Source: PFJX01 sp963713085
GTDB lineage: Bacteria > Pseudomonadota > Gammaproteobacteria > Burkholderiales > Thiobacillaceae
Assembly: GCA_963713085.1 (NCBI GenBank)
Contig: CAVQKQ010000024.1
Coordinates: forward strand, 62,001 to 126,000
Direction: 5' to 3'
Length of the DNA stretch: 64,000 nt
The position numbers and the translations under genes are program-made. How positions within the stretch are numbered: the stretch's first letter is position 1; the number at the start of each line of letters is the position of its first letter. Below, one piece after another: positions 52,263-61,087 of this stretch. The notes under the pieces were generated by a model. The model saw nothing but the letters and a program-made list of their open reading frames with translations, had not been told where the DNA came from and ran no database searches.

Positions 52263-52602
52263 GATGCCCGCATGGAGGTGAGACTGCCGGCTGTCGCCTC
52301 AAAGCGGATTGTTTGGCAGTCGCTGTGAACCAGCCGAAGTTCGGCTTGAGCGGGCCTTCGGGCAGTTCACCTCATCGGTCTGCTACCGACCCAAAGCGGG
52401 CATTTCGGTCTTGCTGTGGGCTGGCCTCGCGGCGTTATCCGTGTCTAGGTACAAGCCCAAGCTCAGGCCCGATGAGTTGACGGTTTGACCATACACAGCG
52501 GCACATGCATCAACATTGACCTAGACATTGACATGAGCACCATGGACTTCAGAACCGATTAATCAGGCGCAGCAAGATGGAGCAGATTTGGGTGCAAATC
52601 AG
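52263..52602. other. Intergenic region with repeat copy A
   Basis: 340 bp between the converging sensor gene and PEP-CTERM gene. It holds a small inverted repeat (GATTTG-GGTG-CAAATC, 52585-52600) just after the PEP-CTERM stop, without a T-tract, and the repeat copy at 52355-52392. No supportable gene. Confidence 0.6.
52355..52392 (-). repeat. Flanking repeat copy A
   Basis: Read on the minus strand it gives GGGTCGGTAGCAG...GGTGAACTGCCCGAAGG, matching copy B at 54276-54313 in about 31 of 38 positions. It lies in inverted orientation relative to copy B, on the other side of the PEP-CTERM gene. Confidence 0.65.
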
Positions 52603-54009
52603 CTACCCACGCTGCCTGATCGCGCCAATACAAGCCAGTCCAAGTCCCAACAACATGAGTGTCGCCGGTTCGGGAACTGAAGTCTGAGGGGCAACCCCAA
52701 TGCCAGCAAATGTGAACGAGGCGGTCTGGCCATTGACGGATAGGCTGGTGGAACCGGTCACCGGACCCAGGGCCGTTGGCGTAAAGGCATAGAAGAGTTC
52801 GCACAACGCTCCGGCCGCGAGCGACGACCCGCAGTTTGTCGTACCGCCGAAGAGACCCGCCGCGCCACCCGCCAGATTGAGGTCTTGTGTGATGTCGCTG
52901 ACGTTCAGGATGTCGACCGTCTGGAACGGCGAGGTGAGACCAAGTTCTGTTTCACCGAAATCAAAGCCGATGGGACTAATCAGAAAAGCGTCGATGCCGC
53001 TGCCGACAAATGAAAACGATACGTTCTGGCCATTGACCGTTAGGGTGGTGGAACCCGTCTCGGACCCGACCCCGGTGGGCGAAAAGGCATAGAAGAGTTG
53101 ACAGGATGCTCCGGCCGCGAGTGTCGCCCCACAATTGGTCGTGCCTCCGAACAAGCCCGCCGCGCCACCCGCCAGACTCAGCGTTTGCGCCACGCCGCTC
53201 ACGTTCGTAATGGTGACGGTCTGCGGAGATGAAGTCGCCCCGGATGCCACATTCCCGAAATTGAGTGTGCGCGGCGAAATCAGAAATGGACTTGCGTTGG
53301 TTGTGCCGCCAATTCCGCTGAAGGCGAACGACACATTCTGGCCATTGACCGTCAGGGTGGTGGAACCTGTTGCGACCCCGTCGGCGGTTGGCGAAAACGC
53401 ATAGTTGATTTGACACGAGGCGCTGGCCGCAAGGCTGGACCCGCAGGTAGTCGTTCCGCCGAAAACCCCCGCCGCGCCCCCCGCCAGACTGAGTGTTTGC
53501 GTCGCGCCGCTCACGTTCGTAATGGTAACGGTCTGCGGGGATGAGGTCCCCCCAGGTGCCACGGTCCCAAAGTCCAACGACGTAGGCGTGATCAGGAAGG
53601 GATCGATCGCGTTCCCTTGAAACGAAAACGATACGTTCTGTCCAGCAACCGACAGGCTGGTGGAACCGGTCAGGGGCCCCGGGGCTGTTGGCGAATAGGC
53701 ATAGTAAAGCTGGCAGGTTGCTCCGGCTGCGAGCGTTGTGCCGCAGTTCGTCGTCCCGCCGAAGGCACCCGCTGCCCCACCCGCCAGATTGAGCGTTTGC
53801 GTCGTACTACTCGTATTGGTCAGGGTCACCACCTGCTGCGACGCGGTAACCCCTATGGGCACGTCGCCGAAGTCGAACGCCACCGGCGAGACGAGAATTG
53901 CAGCGGCGAGCGCGGATGAACTCGCTGCAAATGTCAGGATGGAAAATGAGAGTACCGAAAGATACCGAGCAAGCAACTGACCGGCAGGCATTGATATCCT
54001 GAACTTCAT
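52603..54009 (-). CDS. PEP-CTERM protein with four tandem choice-of-anchor D (ASH-like) domains
   Basis: 468 residues: a signal peptide (about 1-36, ending SSSALAA), four ~100-residue repeats each with LDFG-x(4)-G...SPQTVTITN and a pair of cysteines (GGTTNCG ... GA(T/S)CQL(Y/F)YAFSPT), then the sorting tail VPEPATLMLLGLGLACIGA and a short basic end. The PEP-CTERM tail is cut by exosortase, so the mature protein is exported to the cell surface or extracellular matrix. The repeats resemble immunoglobulin-like ASH/HYDIN domains, possibly with one disulfide each. Exosortase is not in the window. AAGGAG lies 7 bases before the ATG. Confidence 0.92.
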   Translation of the reverse strand: MKFRISMPAGQLLARYLSVLSFSILTFAASSSALAAAILVSPVAFDFGDVPIGVTASQQVVTLTNTSSTTQTLNLAGGAAGAFGGTTNCGTTLAAGATCQLYYAYSPTAPGPLTGSTSLSVAGQNVSFSFQGNAIDPFLITPTSLDFGTVAPGGTSSPQTVTITNVSGATQTLSLAGGAAGVFGGTTTCGSSLAASASCQINYAFSPTADGVATGSTTLTVNGQNVSFAFSGIGGTTNASPFLISPRTLNFGNVASGATSSPQTVTITNVSGVAQTLSLAGGAAGLFGGTTNCGATLAAGASCQLFYAFSPTGVGSETGSTTLTVNGQNVSFSFVGSGIDAFLISPIGFDFGETELGLTSPFQTVDILNVSDITQDLNLAGGAAGLFGGTTNCGSSLAAGALCELFYAFTPTALGPVTGSTSLSVNGQTASFTFAGIGVAPQTSVPEPATLMLLGLGLACIGAIRQRG

Positions 54010-54048
54010 CTCGCATCTCCTTCTAGCGCAGCACTACTTTGGCTGGTA

Positions 54049-54064
54049 AGCAAGAATTTCGCCA
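54049..54064 (-). promoter_or_regulatory. Sigma-54-type promoter of the PEP-CTERM gene
   Basis: On the minus strand TGGCGAAATTCTTGCT has the invariant GG (54062-54063) and GC (54050-54051) with exactly 10 bases between them and TTGC at -12. Transcription would begin near 54039, giving a ~30-base leader that carries the AAGGAG ribosome site. Confidence 0.7.
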
Positions 54065-54118
54065 TAGTTAACAATTCATTGTTTCACATTGATTTTCACG
54101 TCTTTCGGCTATGGCGAA
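54058..54118. promoter_or_regulatory. Inverted repeat around the sigma-54 promoter
   Basis: TTCGCCATAG (54058-54067) and CTATGGCGAA (54109-54118) are perfectly complementary over 10 bp with 41 bases between. The right-hand edge of the -24 element lies within the first arm, so a protein or a cruciform here could affect promoter access. Confidence 0.55.
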
Positions 54119-54127
54119 TGCTGAAAG

Positions 54128-54144
54128 TGTAAAAAATACCGACA
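54128..54144. promoter_or_regulatory. Candidate enhancer-binding site TGT-N11-ACA
   Basis: TGTAAAAAATACCGACA lies about 65 bp upstream of the -24 element, the right distance for a sigma-54 activator. The TGT...ACA form resembles sites of NtrC-family activators; a PrsR-type regulator of PEP-CTERM genes is a reasonable candidate. Confidence 0.5.
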
Positions 54145-54275
54145 AATGTTTATGGTTGTAAGTAACTCAATTGCATCAATTTGATAATAACTTCGGGCGA
54201 GTGCACGCAGGTCATCGCTAGCCCCGTTAAGGTCTTCTTCTGCAGTTGTCGGGCTAACCGTGTCGGTCCGCAATT

Positions 54276-54313
54276 GGCCGGTAGCAGCCTGACTTGGTGA
54301 ACTGCCCGAAGGG
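54276..54313 (+). repeat. Flanking repeat copy B
   Basis: GGCCGGTAGCAG...GGTGAACTGCCCGAAGG on the plus strand; partner of copy A at 52355-52392 in inverted orientation. The sequence looks like a fragment of a dispersed intergenic repeat and no transposase remains. Confidence 0.65.
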
Positions 54314-54437
54314 CAGCTTCGGCCGACCTCCTGCCTCACTGTCGTCGCTTTACAAGGGCTGCTCCGCGAGGTTGAGCCGACATTTGGAGGTCTGGTCCGT
54401 TTCCTGCCGCACACCAGCAGTGGTCAGGCCAGGGGCC

Positions 54438-55526
54438 TCAGTTGGGCGCGTCGCGCGATTCGACGACGAACTGGTAGGGCACGTCCACCGGTGTGGCGAA
54501 ATCGTCGGCCGAGTGCGGCTGGCGCAGGATGATGCGGATGTCGTCGCCCGAAATGTAGTTGAGCCCGCCGCAGAAATCGGCGAAGGCCTTGAGGCCGGCC
54601 GTGACGAAGGCGGTTTCGCGGAAGAGGCGGTAGGGCCGGCCGGCGACGGCGACGAGGACCTCGACCACCACGATGTCACCGGGCCGCAGTTCGGTCAGGT
54701 CGACCCAGCCCGAGAGGTCGAAGGCAGCGGTTCGTACGGTAACGGTTCGCGCATCGCTGTCGCCCGTGGCAGTGAACACGCCCTGCTCATACACGTAGAT
54801 GCGCTTGAGGCGCGGATCCAGCCGCGGGACCGGAGGCGGGGGCGTGGGGACGACGACGATGGGCGGATCCTCGTCCTCGCTGATGAAGGGGCCGCTGGGC
54901 GGCCAGGGGCGCGGCGTGGCGCCACCACCGGGACGCGCGCCGGGGTTCGGGTTGGCGGCCACGCCGGCGGGCGGCGTACCGAGGCCGGGGTCGATGGGCT
55001 GGCCGTTAAGCAGGCGCTGCAGGGCGTCGAGCGCCGCTTCGATGCCGTGCATCTCGTCCTTGATAGCGATGGGCGGCAGCTTGTTGGGCTCGGTGACCGT
55101 GGTGCGCGGATCCACCACCCAGCCCTTGCCCACCAGGGTCTTGCCCAGCAGATCGCCGAGGGTGTCGTTCTTGGCTTCGATGGCATTGGTTTCGGCGACC
55201 ACGCCATCGAGCTTGCCGCGCAACTCGGTGAGCGCGGTTTCCAGGGCGCCGAGGCGCTGCGGGATGGCTTCGAAGGGATTGGGCGCGCCGCCCGCGCCGG
55301 ACCCCGACCCGCTCGGGCCGGCGCCGTCGCCGCTCGAGAGGATGTCGGCAAACTCCCAGCCGATGCCCAGATCGCGCAGGACGACGCCCATGATCTTGAG
55401 GGCGACATCGATGTAGGGAAAGGAGTCCGCCACGAACTCCTTGAGCACCTCGCCCAGGACTTCGAGCTTCTCGCCGATGTTGGGCAGTTGGCCCTTGACC
55501 TTGTCGGCCCCGCTGTCACTTGCCAC
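54438..55526 (-). CDS. Unknown protein, helical N-terminus, proline-rich linker, beta C-terminus
   Basis: 362 residues from a GTG at 55526, with GGCGGAGCG upstream and an 11-bp overlap with the preceding gene. Three parts are visible. About 1-180 is helical with a Gly/Ser-rich loop (GPSGSGSGAGG). About 185-240 is a Pro/Gly linker (PTPPPPVPRL). A ~120-residue C-terminal beta domain (RIYVYEQGVFTATGDSDART ... PVDVPYQFVVESRD) ends the chain. No signal peptide, membrane span or catalytic motif. The layout suggests a structural or assembly protein; phage or secretion-linked origin cannot be decided. Function unknown. Confidence 0.65.
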   Translation of the reverse strand: MASDSGADKVKGQLPNIGEKLEVLGEVLKEFVADSFPYIDVALKIMGVVLRDLGIGWEFADILSSGDGAGPSGSGSGAGGAPNPFEAIPQRLGALETALTELRGKLDGVVAETNAIEAKNDTLGDLLGKTLVGKGWVVDPRTTVTEPNKLPPIAIKDEMHGIEAALDALQRLLNGQPIDPGLGTPPAGVAANPNPGARPGGGATPRPWPPSGPFISEDEDPPIVVVPTPPPPVPRLDPRLKRIYVYEQGVFTATGDSDARTVTVRTAAFDLSGWVDLTELRPGDIVVVEVLVAVAGRPYRLFRETAFVTAGLKAFADFCGGLNYISGDDIRIILRQPHSADDFATPVDVPYQFVVESRDAPN

Positions 55527-55881
55527 GGTTTCGCTCCGCCTTGCGCGAAGCCGTCACCACGCCCCGCAGCGTATCGCCGATGCCGGCTTCGTCGAGCACG
55601 TTGGCGAATACGGTCAGGGCGAGCCGGTTGGAGGGGGCGTGGTCGGTGGCATGATCGGCTACCGTCACCAGCGTACGGGCACGGGCGGCCTGGATGCGCA
55701 GCAGATTGGCCGCCTCGGCCGCGGCGCGTACGCCGCCGCGCGACGTGGCCTCCACCTCGGCGGCGCGCATTTCGAGCAAATCGGCAAGCAGATCGCCGAA
55801 ACGCTTGACCGTGGCGCGCGCACCGCCCTTGCCGCGATAGACCGTGTAGATGTCGATCCAGTTCTTTCGATCGGATTGCAT
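55516..55881 (-). CDS. Small unknown helical protein
   Basis: 121 residues, ATG at 55881 with GGAGGACG upstream. It starts NWIDIYTVYRGKGGARATVK and is then mostly Ala/Arg-rich helix (MRAAEVEATSRGGVRAAAEAANLL), ending basic (SRKAERNRGK). Its stop overlaps the start of the 362-residue gene, so the two are co-translated and probably work together. No family recognised. Confidence 0.6.
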   Translation of the reverse strand: MQSDRKNWIDIYTVYRGKGGARATVKRFGDLLADLLEMRAAEVEATSRGGVRAAAEAANLLRIQAARARTLVTVADHATDHAPSNRLALTVFANVLDEAGIGDTLRGVVTASRKAERNRGK

Positions 55882-56289
55882 CGGTCGTCCTCCATGGGCC
55901 GGTGACCAAGCTCTCGCAGGTGCGGGCCCGCAAGAGGAGATCGCATGACGTTTTCCTTGGTTCTAGGTCACGCGGGCCCCGGGCGCAAACACCCCTGTTT
56001 TGGCCGGGGACCGGCAGGCCATCGGCGACCCTGCCAAAGTCCGCTTCTGTTCCAAGGGGTCATTCAGCGCGCGTTCCCGCTGGATTGCAGGTATACGCAC
56101 CCGTCGCTTGTCGCGGCCGCTGGCCACGGCACTTGTATAGCAGTGGGAACTGATTGATGGTTAAGGCTGTGCGAAAATGCCATGTCACCTTAGCCGCACC
56201 CATTTTCTGGCGGGTATCAATCGAAAAAGGGGGTATCGGCAAGGTTATTCAATAATTTAATCCTTGTTAATCAATAGGATGCCTGCAAT
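55882..56289. other. Intergenic region upstream of trpG
   Basis: 408 bp between divergent genes. It is AT-rich at 56240-56280, just before the AGGA ribosome site of trpG, so the trp promoter is likely there. I see no attenuator-type leader with Trp codons and no gene. Confidence 0.5.
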
Positions 56290-56858
<569 letters not shown>

Positions 56859-56862
<4 letters not shown>

Positions 56863-57887
56863 CTGCGGCCATGAAACCCCAGGACGCCCTGACCCGGGTC
56901 ATCGAGCACCGGGAGATCTTCCACGACGAGATGCTGTCCCTGATGCGCCAGATCATGACCGGCGGGATGAGTCCGGTGCTGATCGCCGCCTTCATCACGG
57001 GGCTGCGGGTCAAGAAGGAAACCATCGGCGAGATCACCGCCGCAGCCATGGTGATGCGGGAGTTTGCCACCAAGGTGCCCCTCGCCGACACCACCCATCT
57101 GGTGGACACCTGCGGCACCGGCGGCGACGCCGCCCACACCTTCAACATCTCCACCGCCGCCGCCTTCGTGGCCGCCGCCGCCGGGGCGCGGGTGGCCAAG
57201 CACGGCGGCCGTTCCGTGTCCTCCAAGTCGGGCAGCGCCGACGTGCTGGAGGCGCTCGGCGTGGACATCAACATGAGTCCCGACGCGGTGGCCCGCTGCA
57301 TCGATCAGGTGGGCCTGGGCTTCATGTTCGCCCCCAACTTCCACGGCGCCATGAAATACGCGGCGCCGGTGCGCAAGGAGCTGGGCATCCGCACCCTGTT
57401 CAACATCCTGGGGCCACTCACCAATCCCGCCGGGGCGCCCAACCAGGTGATGGGCGTGTTCCATCCCGACCTGGTGGGCATCCTGGTGCGGGTGCTGCAG
57501 CGGCTGGGCGCCGTGCGCGCCCTCACCGTCCATGGCCGCGAAGGCCTGGACGAGATCTCCATCTCCGGGGAGACCCTGGTGGGCGAACTGCGCGACGGCG
57601 AGATCCGGGAATACACCGTGCGCCCGGAACAGTTCGGCCTGGGGGTGCACGACATCCGGACCCTGCAGGTGGGCACCGTGGAGGAATCCCGGGATCGGGT
57701 GCTCAAGGCACTGGACAACGCGCCGGGCGCGGAGCGGGACATCGTTGCTCTGAACGCCGGCGCGGCCATCTACGCGGCGGGCATCACGGACAGCCTGGGT
57801 GAAGGGGTGGAACGCGCACTTCAGACCCTGGCCGACGGCCTGGCCCGCGCCAGGCTGGCCGAACTGGCCGCGTTCGGCAGAGGTTGA
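56859..57887 (+). CDS. trpD: Anthranilate phosphoribosyltransferase
   Basis: 342 residues from the ATG at 56859 (ATGA overlap with trpG). Motifs: VDTCGTGGDAAHTFNISTA (PRPP/Mg loop), KHGGRSVSSKSGSADVLEALG, FMFAPNFHGAMKYAAPVRKELG and FNILGPLTNPAGAPNQVMGV. It transfers phosphoribose to anthranilate, the second committed step of tryptophan synthesis. The open frame begins further upstream inside trpG but only this start fits the family length. Confidence 0.96.
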
Positions 57888-58190
57888 ACCTAAAACCGAA
57901 ATCGCAAGGCGACCTGATCGGTCGCCGCCCTCTCCCCAACCCTCCCCCAGCGGGGGAGGGGGTGATTCGTCCCCTCTCCTTTTGGGAGAGGGCCAGAGTG
58001 AGGGACCGGGCGAAGCCAGGCATGGGCTGGCGGCAATTTCACAGCTTCAAACTGTGGTTATAAGGTTGAAGCACTCGGGGTGCCGGGCCTGGACCGATAG
58101 CGGATCCAAGGGGGACCCCCCACAAAGCGGGAGGCGCTATGGCCTTCCCTTCATATGCCAAGGAAAGGCACCAGGTGACTCATGAAACGG
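57888..58190. terminator. trpD-malQ convergent junction with hairpins and a dispersed repeat
   Basis: 303 bp between converging genes. GGCGACC-TGATC-GGTCGCC (57908-57926) is a perfect 7-bp hairpin without a T-tract. It is followed by the longest member of the palindromic repeat family, 57928-58004, containing CCTCCCCC/GGGGGAGG and CCCTCTCC/GGAGAGGG pairs. Together they probably end transcription from both sides. No gene is seen. Confidence 0.55.
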
Positions 58191-60413
58191 TCACCGATCC
58201 GTATGTGGAACGCCCCTCTCTTCCCGCATGGCCTCGGCCAGCGCGAAGATGCGCGGGTCGTCCGCCCAGCGCTCCAGGTCGAGGGATAGCTTGCGCCGCC
58301 AGTTGGGGTGGCCCTCGGTGGTGCCGGGCAGGTTGGCCTGTTCCGCTTCGCCCAGCATGTCCTCGGCCTGCACCAGAACGATTCTGCAAGGGGTGCGTGC
58401 CAGATGGCGGTTCACCGCCCGGGCCAGGGCCGGGGTCATCTCCGGAACCTCGGCCGGGTCCGCCGACAACTCCGGCGGCAACAATCCTTCCCGCGCCAGG
58501 GCGGCCAGCAGCCGCCCGCGGCCGTCGTCCCGGGAGGCCACCTGGCGGCCGCGTTCCTCCTCGCTGGGGAACAAACCCAGGTCGGCGCGCAGATCCAGGT
58601 CCAGGCCGCGCCAGAAACCGACCAGGGTCGGCAGATCGTGGGTGCCGGCCGCCACCAGGGCCGCTTCCGTGTAGTGTTCGGGCGGCTTGAAATCGCCGTT
58701 CCAATCCCGTTCGAAATAAAACAGCCGGTAGGCCAGCATACCCATCTCGTGCATGGCCGCGCGCACCGCGTCGGGCACGGTGCCCAGGTCCTCCCCCACC
58801 ACCAGGCAGCGGTTGCGCATGCTCTCCAAGGCCAGGATGCCCAGCAGGTCGTGGAAGGGATAGGCGACATAAGCGCCTTTGGCAGCCTCTCCGCCCTGGT
58901 CGCCGCGCAACCCGGGCGGCACCCAATAAAGGCGCATGAGGCCCATGACGTGGTCCAGGCGCAGGGCGCCGGCGCCGCCCATGTTGGCGCGCAGCATGGC
59001 GATGAATGGAGCATAGCCGGCATCCCTCAGGCGATGCGGCACCCAGGGTGGCAGGCCCCAGTCCTGGCCGAGCAGGTTGAAGTCGTCCGGCGGGCTACCG
59101 ATGCGCGCGTCCGGTGCGTAGATCCCGCGCTGGCTCCAGGCCTCCGCGCCGCCCAGGTCCACCCCCACCGCCAGGTCCCGGTACAGCCCCACGCCTAGGC
59201 CCAGGTCGCTGGCGCGTCGGCCCACGCCGTCCAGTTGCGCGTCCGCCAGCCATTGCAGGTACAGGTAGTAGGCCACCCGCTCCCCGTGATCGCGGGCAAA
59301 TGACGCCACCTCCGCGGAATCGGGGTCGCGGTAGGGTTCGGGCCAGACCGGCCAGCCCCAGATGGCCGGATCCCGGCCATGCAGGTGTTCCTGGAGGGCC
59401 TGGTAGAGCGCGAAGCGCTCCAGGTCCTCGCCGCCGGTGGCCCGCCAGGCCTGGAAGGCACGGCCCCGCTCGCTTTCCATGTGATGTTCCAGGAAATGGC
59501 GATAAAGCCGTTCCAGGATCTCGGACTTGGCCGCCGCCACGCCGTCATAGTCCACCAGGGATTCGGCCCGCAGCGCCCGCAGCCGGTCCTGGAATTCCGG
59601 GGCGGCCACCCGCTGCCGCGCCGCCGCGCATTCGGCGAATTCCGGCACCGCCTCCACGTCGAGATAGAGCGTGTTCAGGAAACGCCGGCTGGAGGGGCTG
59701 TAGGGGCTGGCATGGCTCGGGTAGTTGGGAAACAGCGCGTGCAGCGGGTTGACGCCGACCAGGCCGGCGCCGGCCTTCCCCGCCCACTCCACCAAGTGGC
59801 GCAGGTCGGTGAAGTCCCCCATCCCCCAGTTGCGGCCCGAGCGCACCCCGTAGAGTTGCACCGACAGTCCCCAGGTGCGGTTTTCGCCGAGGATCGCCTC
59901 GGGCTGGTAGCAGCGATCGGGACATATGATCAGCGTCAGGCCGGAGGCCTCGTCTTCGTCCTCGCCGTCGGCGAAGACCGCCAACCGGTGATAGCCGGTT
60001 TCGGCGACCGCAGGCAGGTCCAGAGCCCAGGCCTGCCAGGTCTGGCCCTCGATGGCGGCGCTGTCCAGTTGTTCCATCTGGTCCGGGACGAATTGGCCGT
60101 CCAGGGCGTCGCCGCCCTCCAGCGCAAGGCTCCAGCGAAAAGTCCGGCCGGCCGCTTCCGCCGGCAGGCGCAGGGTGATGCGCAAGGGCGCGCCGACGGT
60201 TTCCACATGCACTGGCAGCAAGCGCCGGCTCCATTCGCGGCGTTCCCATGCGCCCAGGGCGGCCTCGACCTCTGCCTGGTCGGCGCAGGGGATGCCCATG
60301 GCGCCCAGCAGGGCGCGCCGGGTCTCGTCCGAAGCCTCATGCCGATTGCCCCAGATGTCGTGATATTCGGGCAGGATGCCGGCAAGTTCTCCCAGGCGGC
60401 GCAGGGGATTCAT
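58191..60413 (-). CDS. malQ: 4-alpha-glucanotransferase (amylomaltase)
   Basis: 740 residues, GH77. GALRLDHVMGLMRLYWVP bears the catalytic Asp nucleophile, CLVVGEDLGTVPDAVR the acid/base Glu, and AGTHDLPTLVGFW the third Asp region; WGMGDFTDLRHLVEWAGKAGAGLVGVNPLHALFP is diagnostic. The ~130-residue N-terminal beta domain is typical of the long bacterial form. It moves maltodextrin segments between chains in the cytosol. ATGA overlap with trkA. Confidence 0.95.
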   Translation of the reverse strand: MNPLRRLGELAGILPEYHDIWGNRHEASDETRRALLGAMGIPCADQAEVEAALGAWERREWSRRLLPVHVETVGAPLRITLRLPAEAAGRTFRWSLALEGGDALDGQFVPDQMEQLDSAAIEGQTWQAWALDLPAVAETGYHRLAVFADGEDEDEASGLTLIICPDRCYQPEAILGENRTWGLSVQLYGVRSGRNWGMGDFTDLRHLVEWAGKAGAGLVGVNPLHALFPNYPSHASPYSPSSRRFLNTLYLDVEAVPEFAECAAARQRVAAPEFQDRLRALRAESLVDYDGVAAAKSEILERLYRHFLEHHMESERGRAFQAWRATGGEDLERFALYQALQEHLHGRDPAIWGWPVWPEPYRDPDSAEVASFARDHGERVAYYLYLQWLADAQLDGVGRRASDLGLGVGLYRDLAVGVDLGGAEAWSQRGIYAPDARIGSPPDDFNLLGQDWGLPPWVPHRLRDAGYAPFIAMLRANMGGAGALRLDHVMGLMRLYWVPPGLRGDQGGEAAKGAYVAYPFHDLLGILALESMRNRCLVVGEDLGTVPDAVRAAMHEMGMLAYRLFYFERDWNGDFKPPEHYTEAALVAAGTHDLPTLVGFWRGLDLDLRADLGLFPSEEERGRQVASRDDGRGRLLAALAREGLLPPELSADPAEVPEMTPALARAVNRHLARTPCRIVLVQAEDMLGEAEQANLPGTTEGHPNWRRKLSLDLERWADDPRIFALAEAMREERGVPHTDR

Positions 60414-61087
60414 GGCTTGCTCTTGCCTTTTTCCTCCGGACCGTGGGATGTCCAGCGTTCAACCAGCTCGGCCAGGTGTTTGCGGTGGGTGATCAGGATC
60501 ACCTCGTCATCCTTGCGCAGGGCCGTATCGTCGTCGGGCAGCATGAACTCGCCCTTGCGGTAGAGGCAGACGATGCGGCTGGCCTCGGGCAGGCCCAGGT
60601 CGCGGACCGCCATCTCGTCGTCGGCGTGGACGATGAAGGAAAACACCCGGGCATCGCCCTTGATCTTGGCCGAGATCTCCAGGGGGTCGATGCCCTCCAG
60701 CTTCTCCACCAAGTGCCGACCCATGGTGCGCGTCGGGATGATGATGTCCTCCAGCCCCAGCTCGACGCAAATGTGCTCCAGCTCCGGGTCCTCGATCTTG
60801 GTCACCACCTGCTTGAAACCCAGGGAACGGCCCACCAGGCTGGCGATGATGTTGGCCTGGTCGGTATTGGTCAGGCAGAACAGGAAGTCTGTATGTTCCG
60901 GATCGGCCTCGCGCAACATGGCGGGCCGGCTGCCGTCGCCATGCAGGAACCCGCAGTCCAACTCGGGTGTAAGCGCCTCGATCACGTCCTTGTTGCGCTC
61001 GATGATGACCACCTCGTGCCCCCGCTTGAGCAGGTAGCGGGTGGTGCTGACCGCCAGCGACCCGGCACCGATAAAAACCGCCCTCAT
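60410..61087 (-). CDS. trkA: K+ uptake regulatory protein, TrkA/KtrA type (single RCK)
   Basis: 225 residues from the ATG at 61087 (GGGGA upstream, ATGA overlap with trkH). One RCK_N domain with NAD loop FIGAGSLAVSTTRYLLKRGHEVVIIERN and LHGDGSRPAMLREA, then one RCK_C domain. Half the size of E. coli TrkA, so closer to KtrA/TrkA-N proteins, gating the adjacent TrkH channel at the cytoplasmic face. Confidence 0.9.
   Translation of the reverse strand: MRAVFIGAGSLAVSTTRYLLKRGHEVVIIERNKDVIEALTPELDCGFLHGDGSRPAMLREADPEHTDFLFCLTNTDQANIIASLVGRSLGFKQVVTKIEDPELEHICVELGLEDIIIPTRTMGRHLVEKLEGIDPLEISAKIKGDARVFSFIVHADDEMAVRDLGLPEASRIVCLYRKGEFMLPDDDTALRKDDEVILITHRKHLAELVERWTSHGPEEKGKSKP

Larger units (their letters stand above)
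54010..54437. other. Intergenic region upstream of the PEP-CTERM gene
   Basis: 428 bp. The left third is AT-rich and holds the promoter elements listed; the right part holds repeat copy B and no supportable gene. Confidence 0.6.

Noticed and set aside
52263..52602. Insertion sequence remnant
   Set aside because: No transposase fragment or terminal inverted repeats with target duplication could be seen; only a short dispersed repeat.
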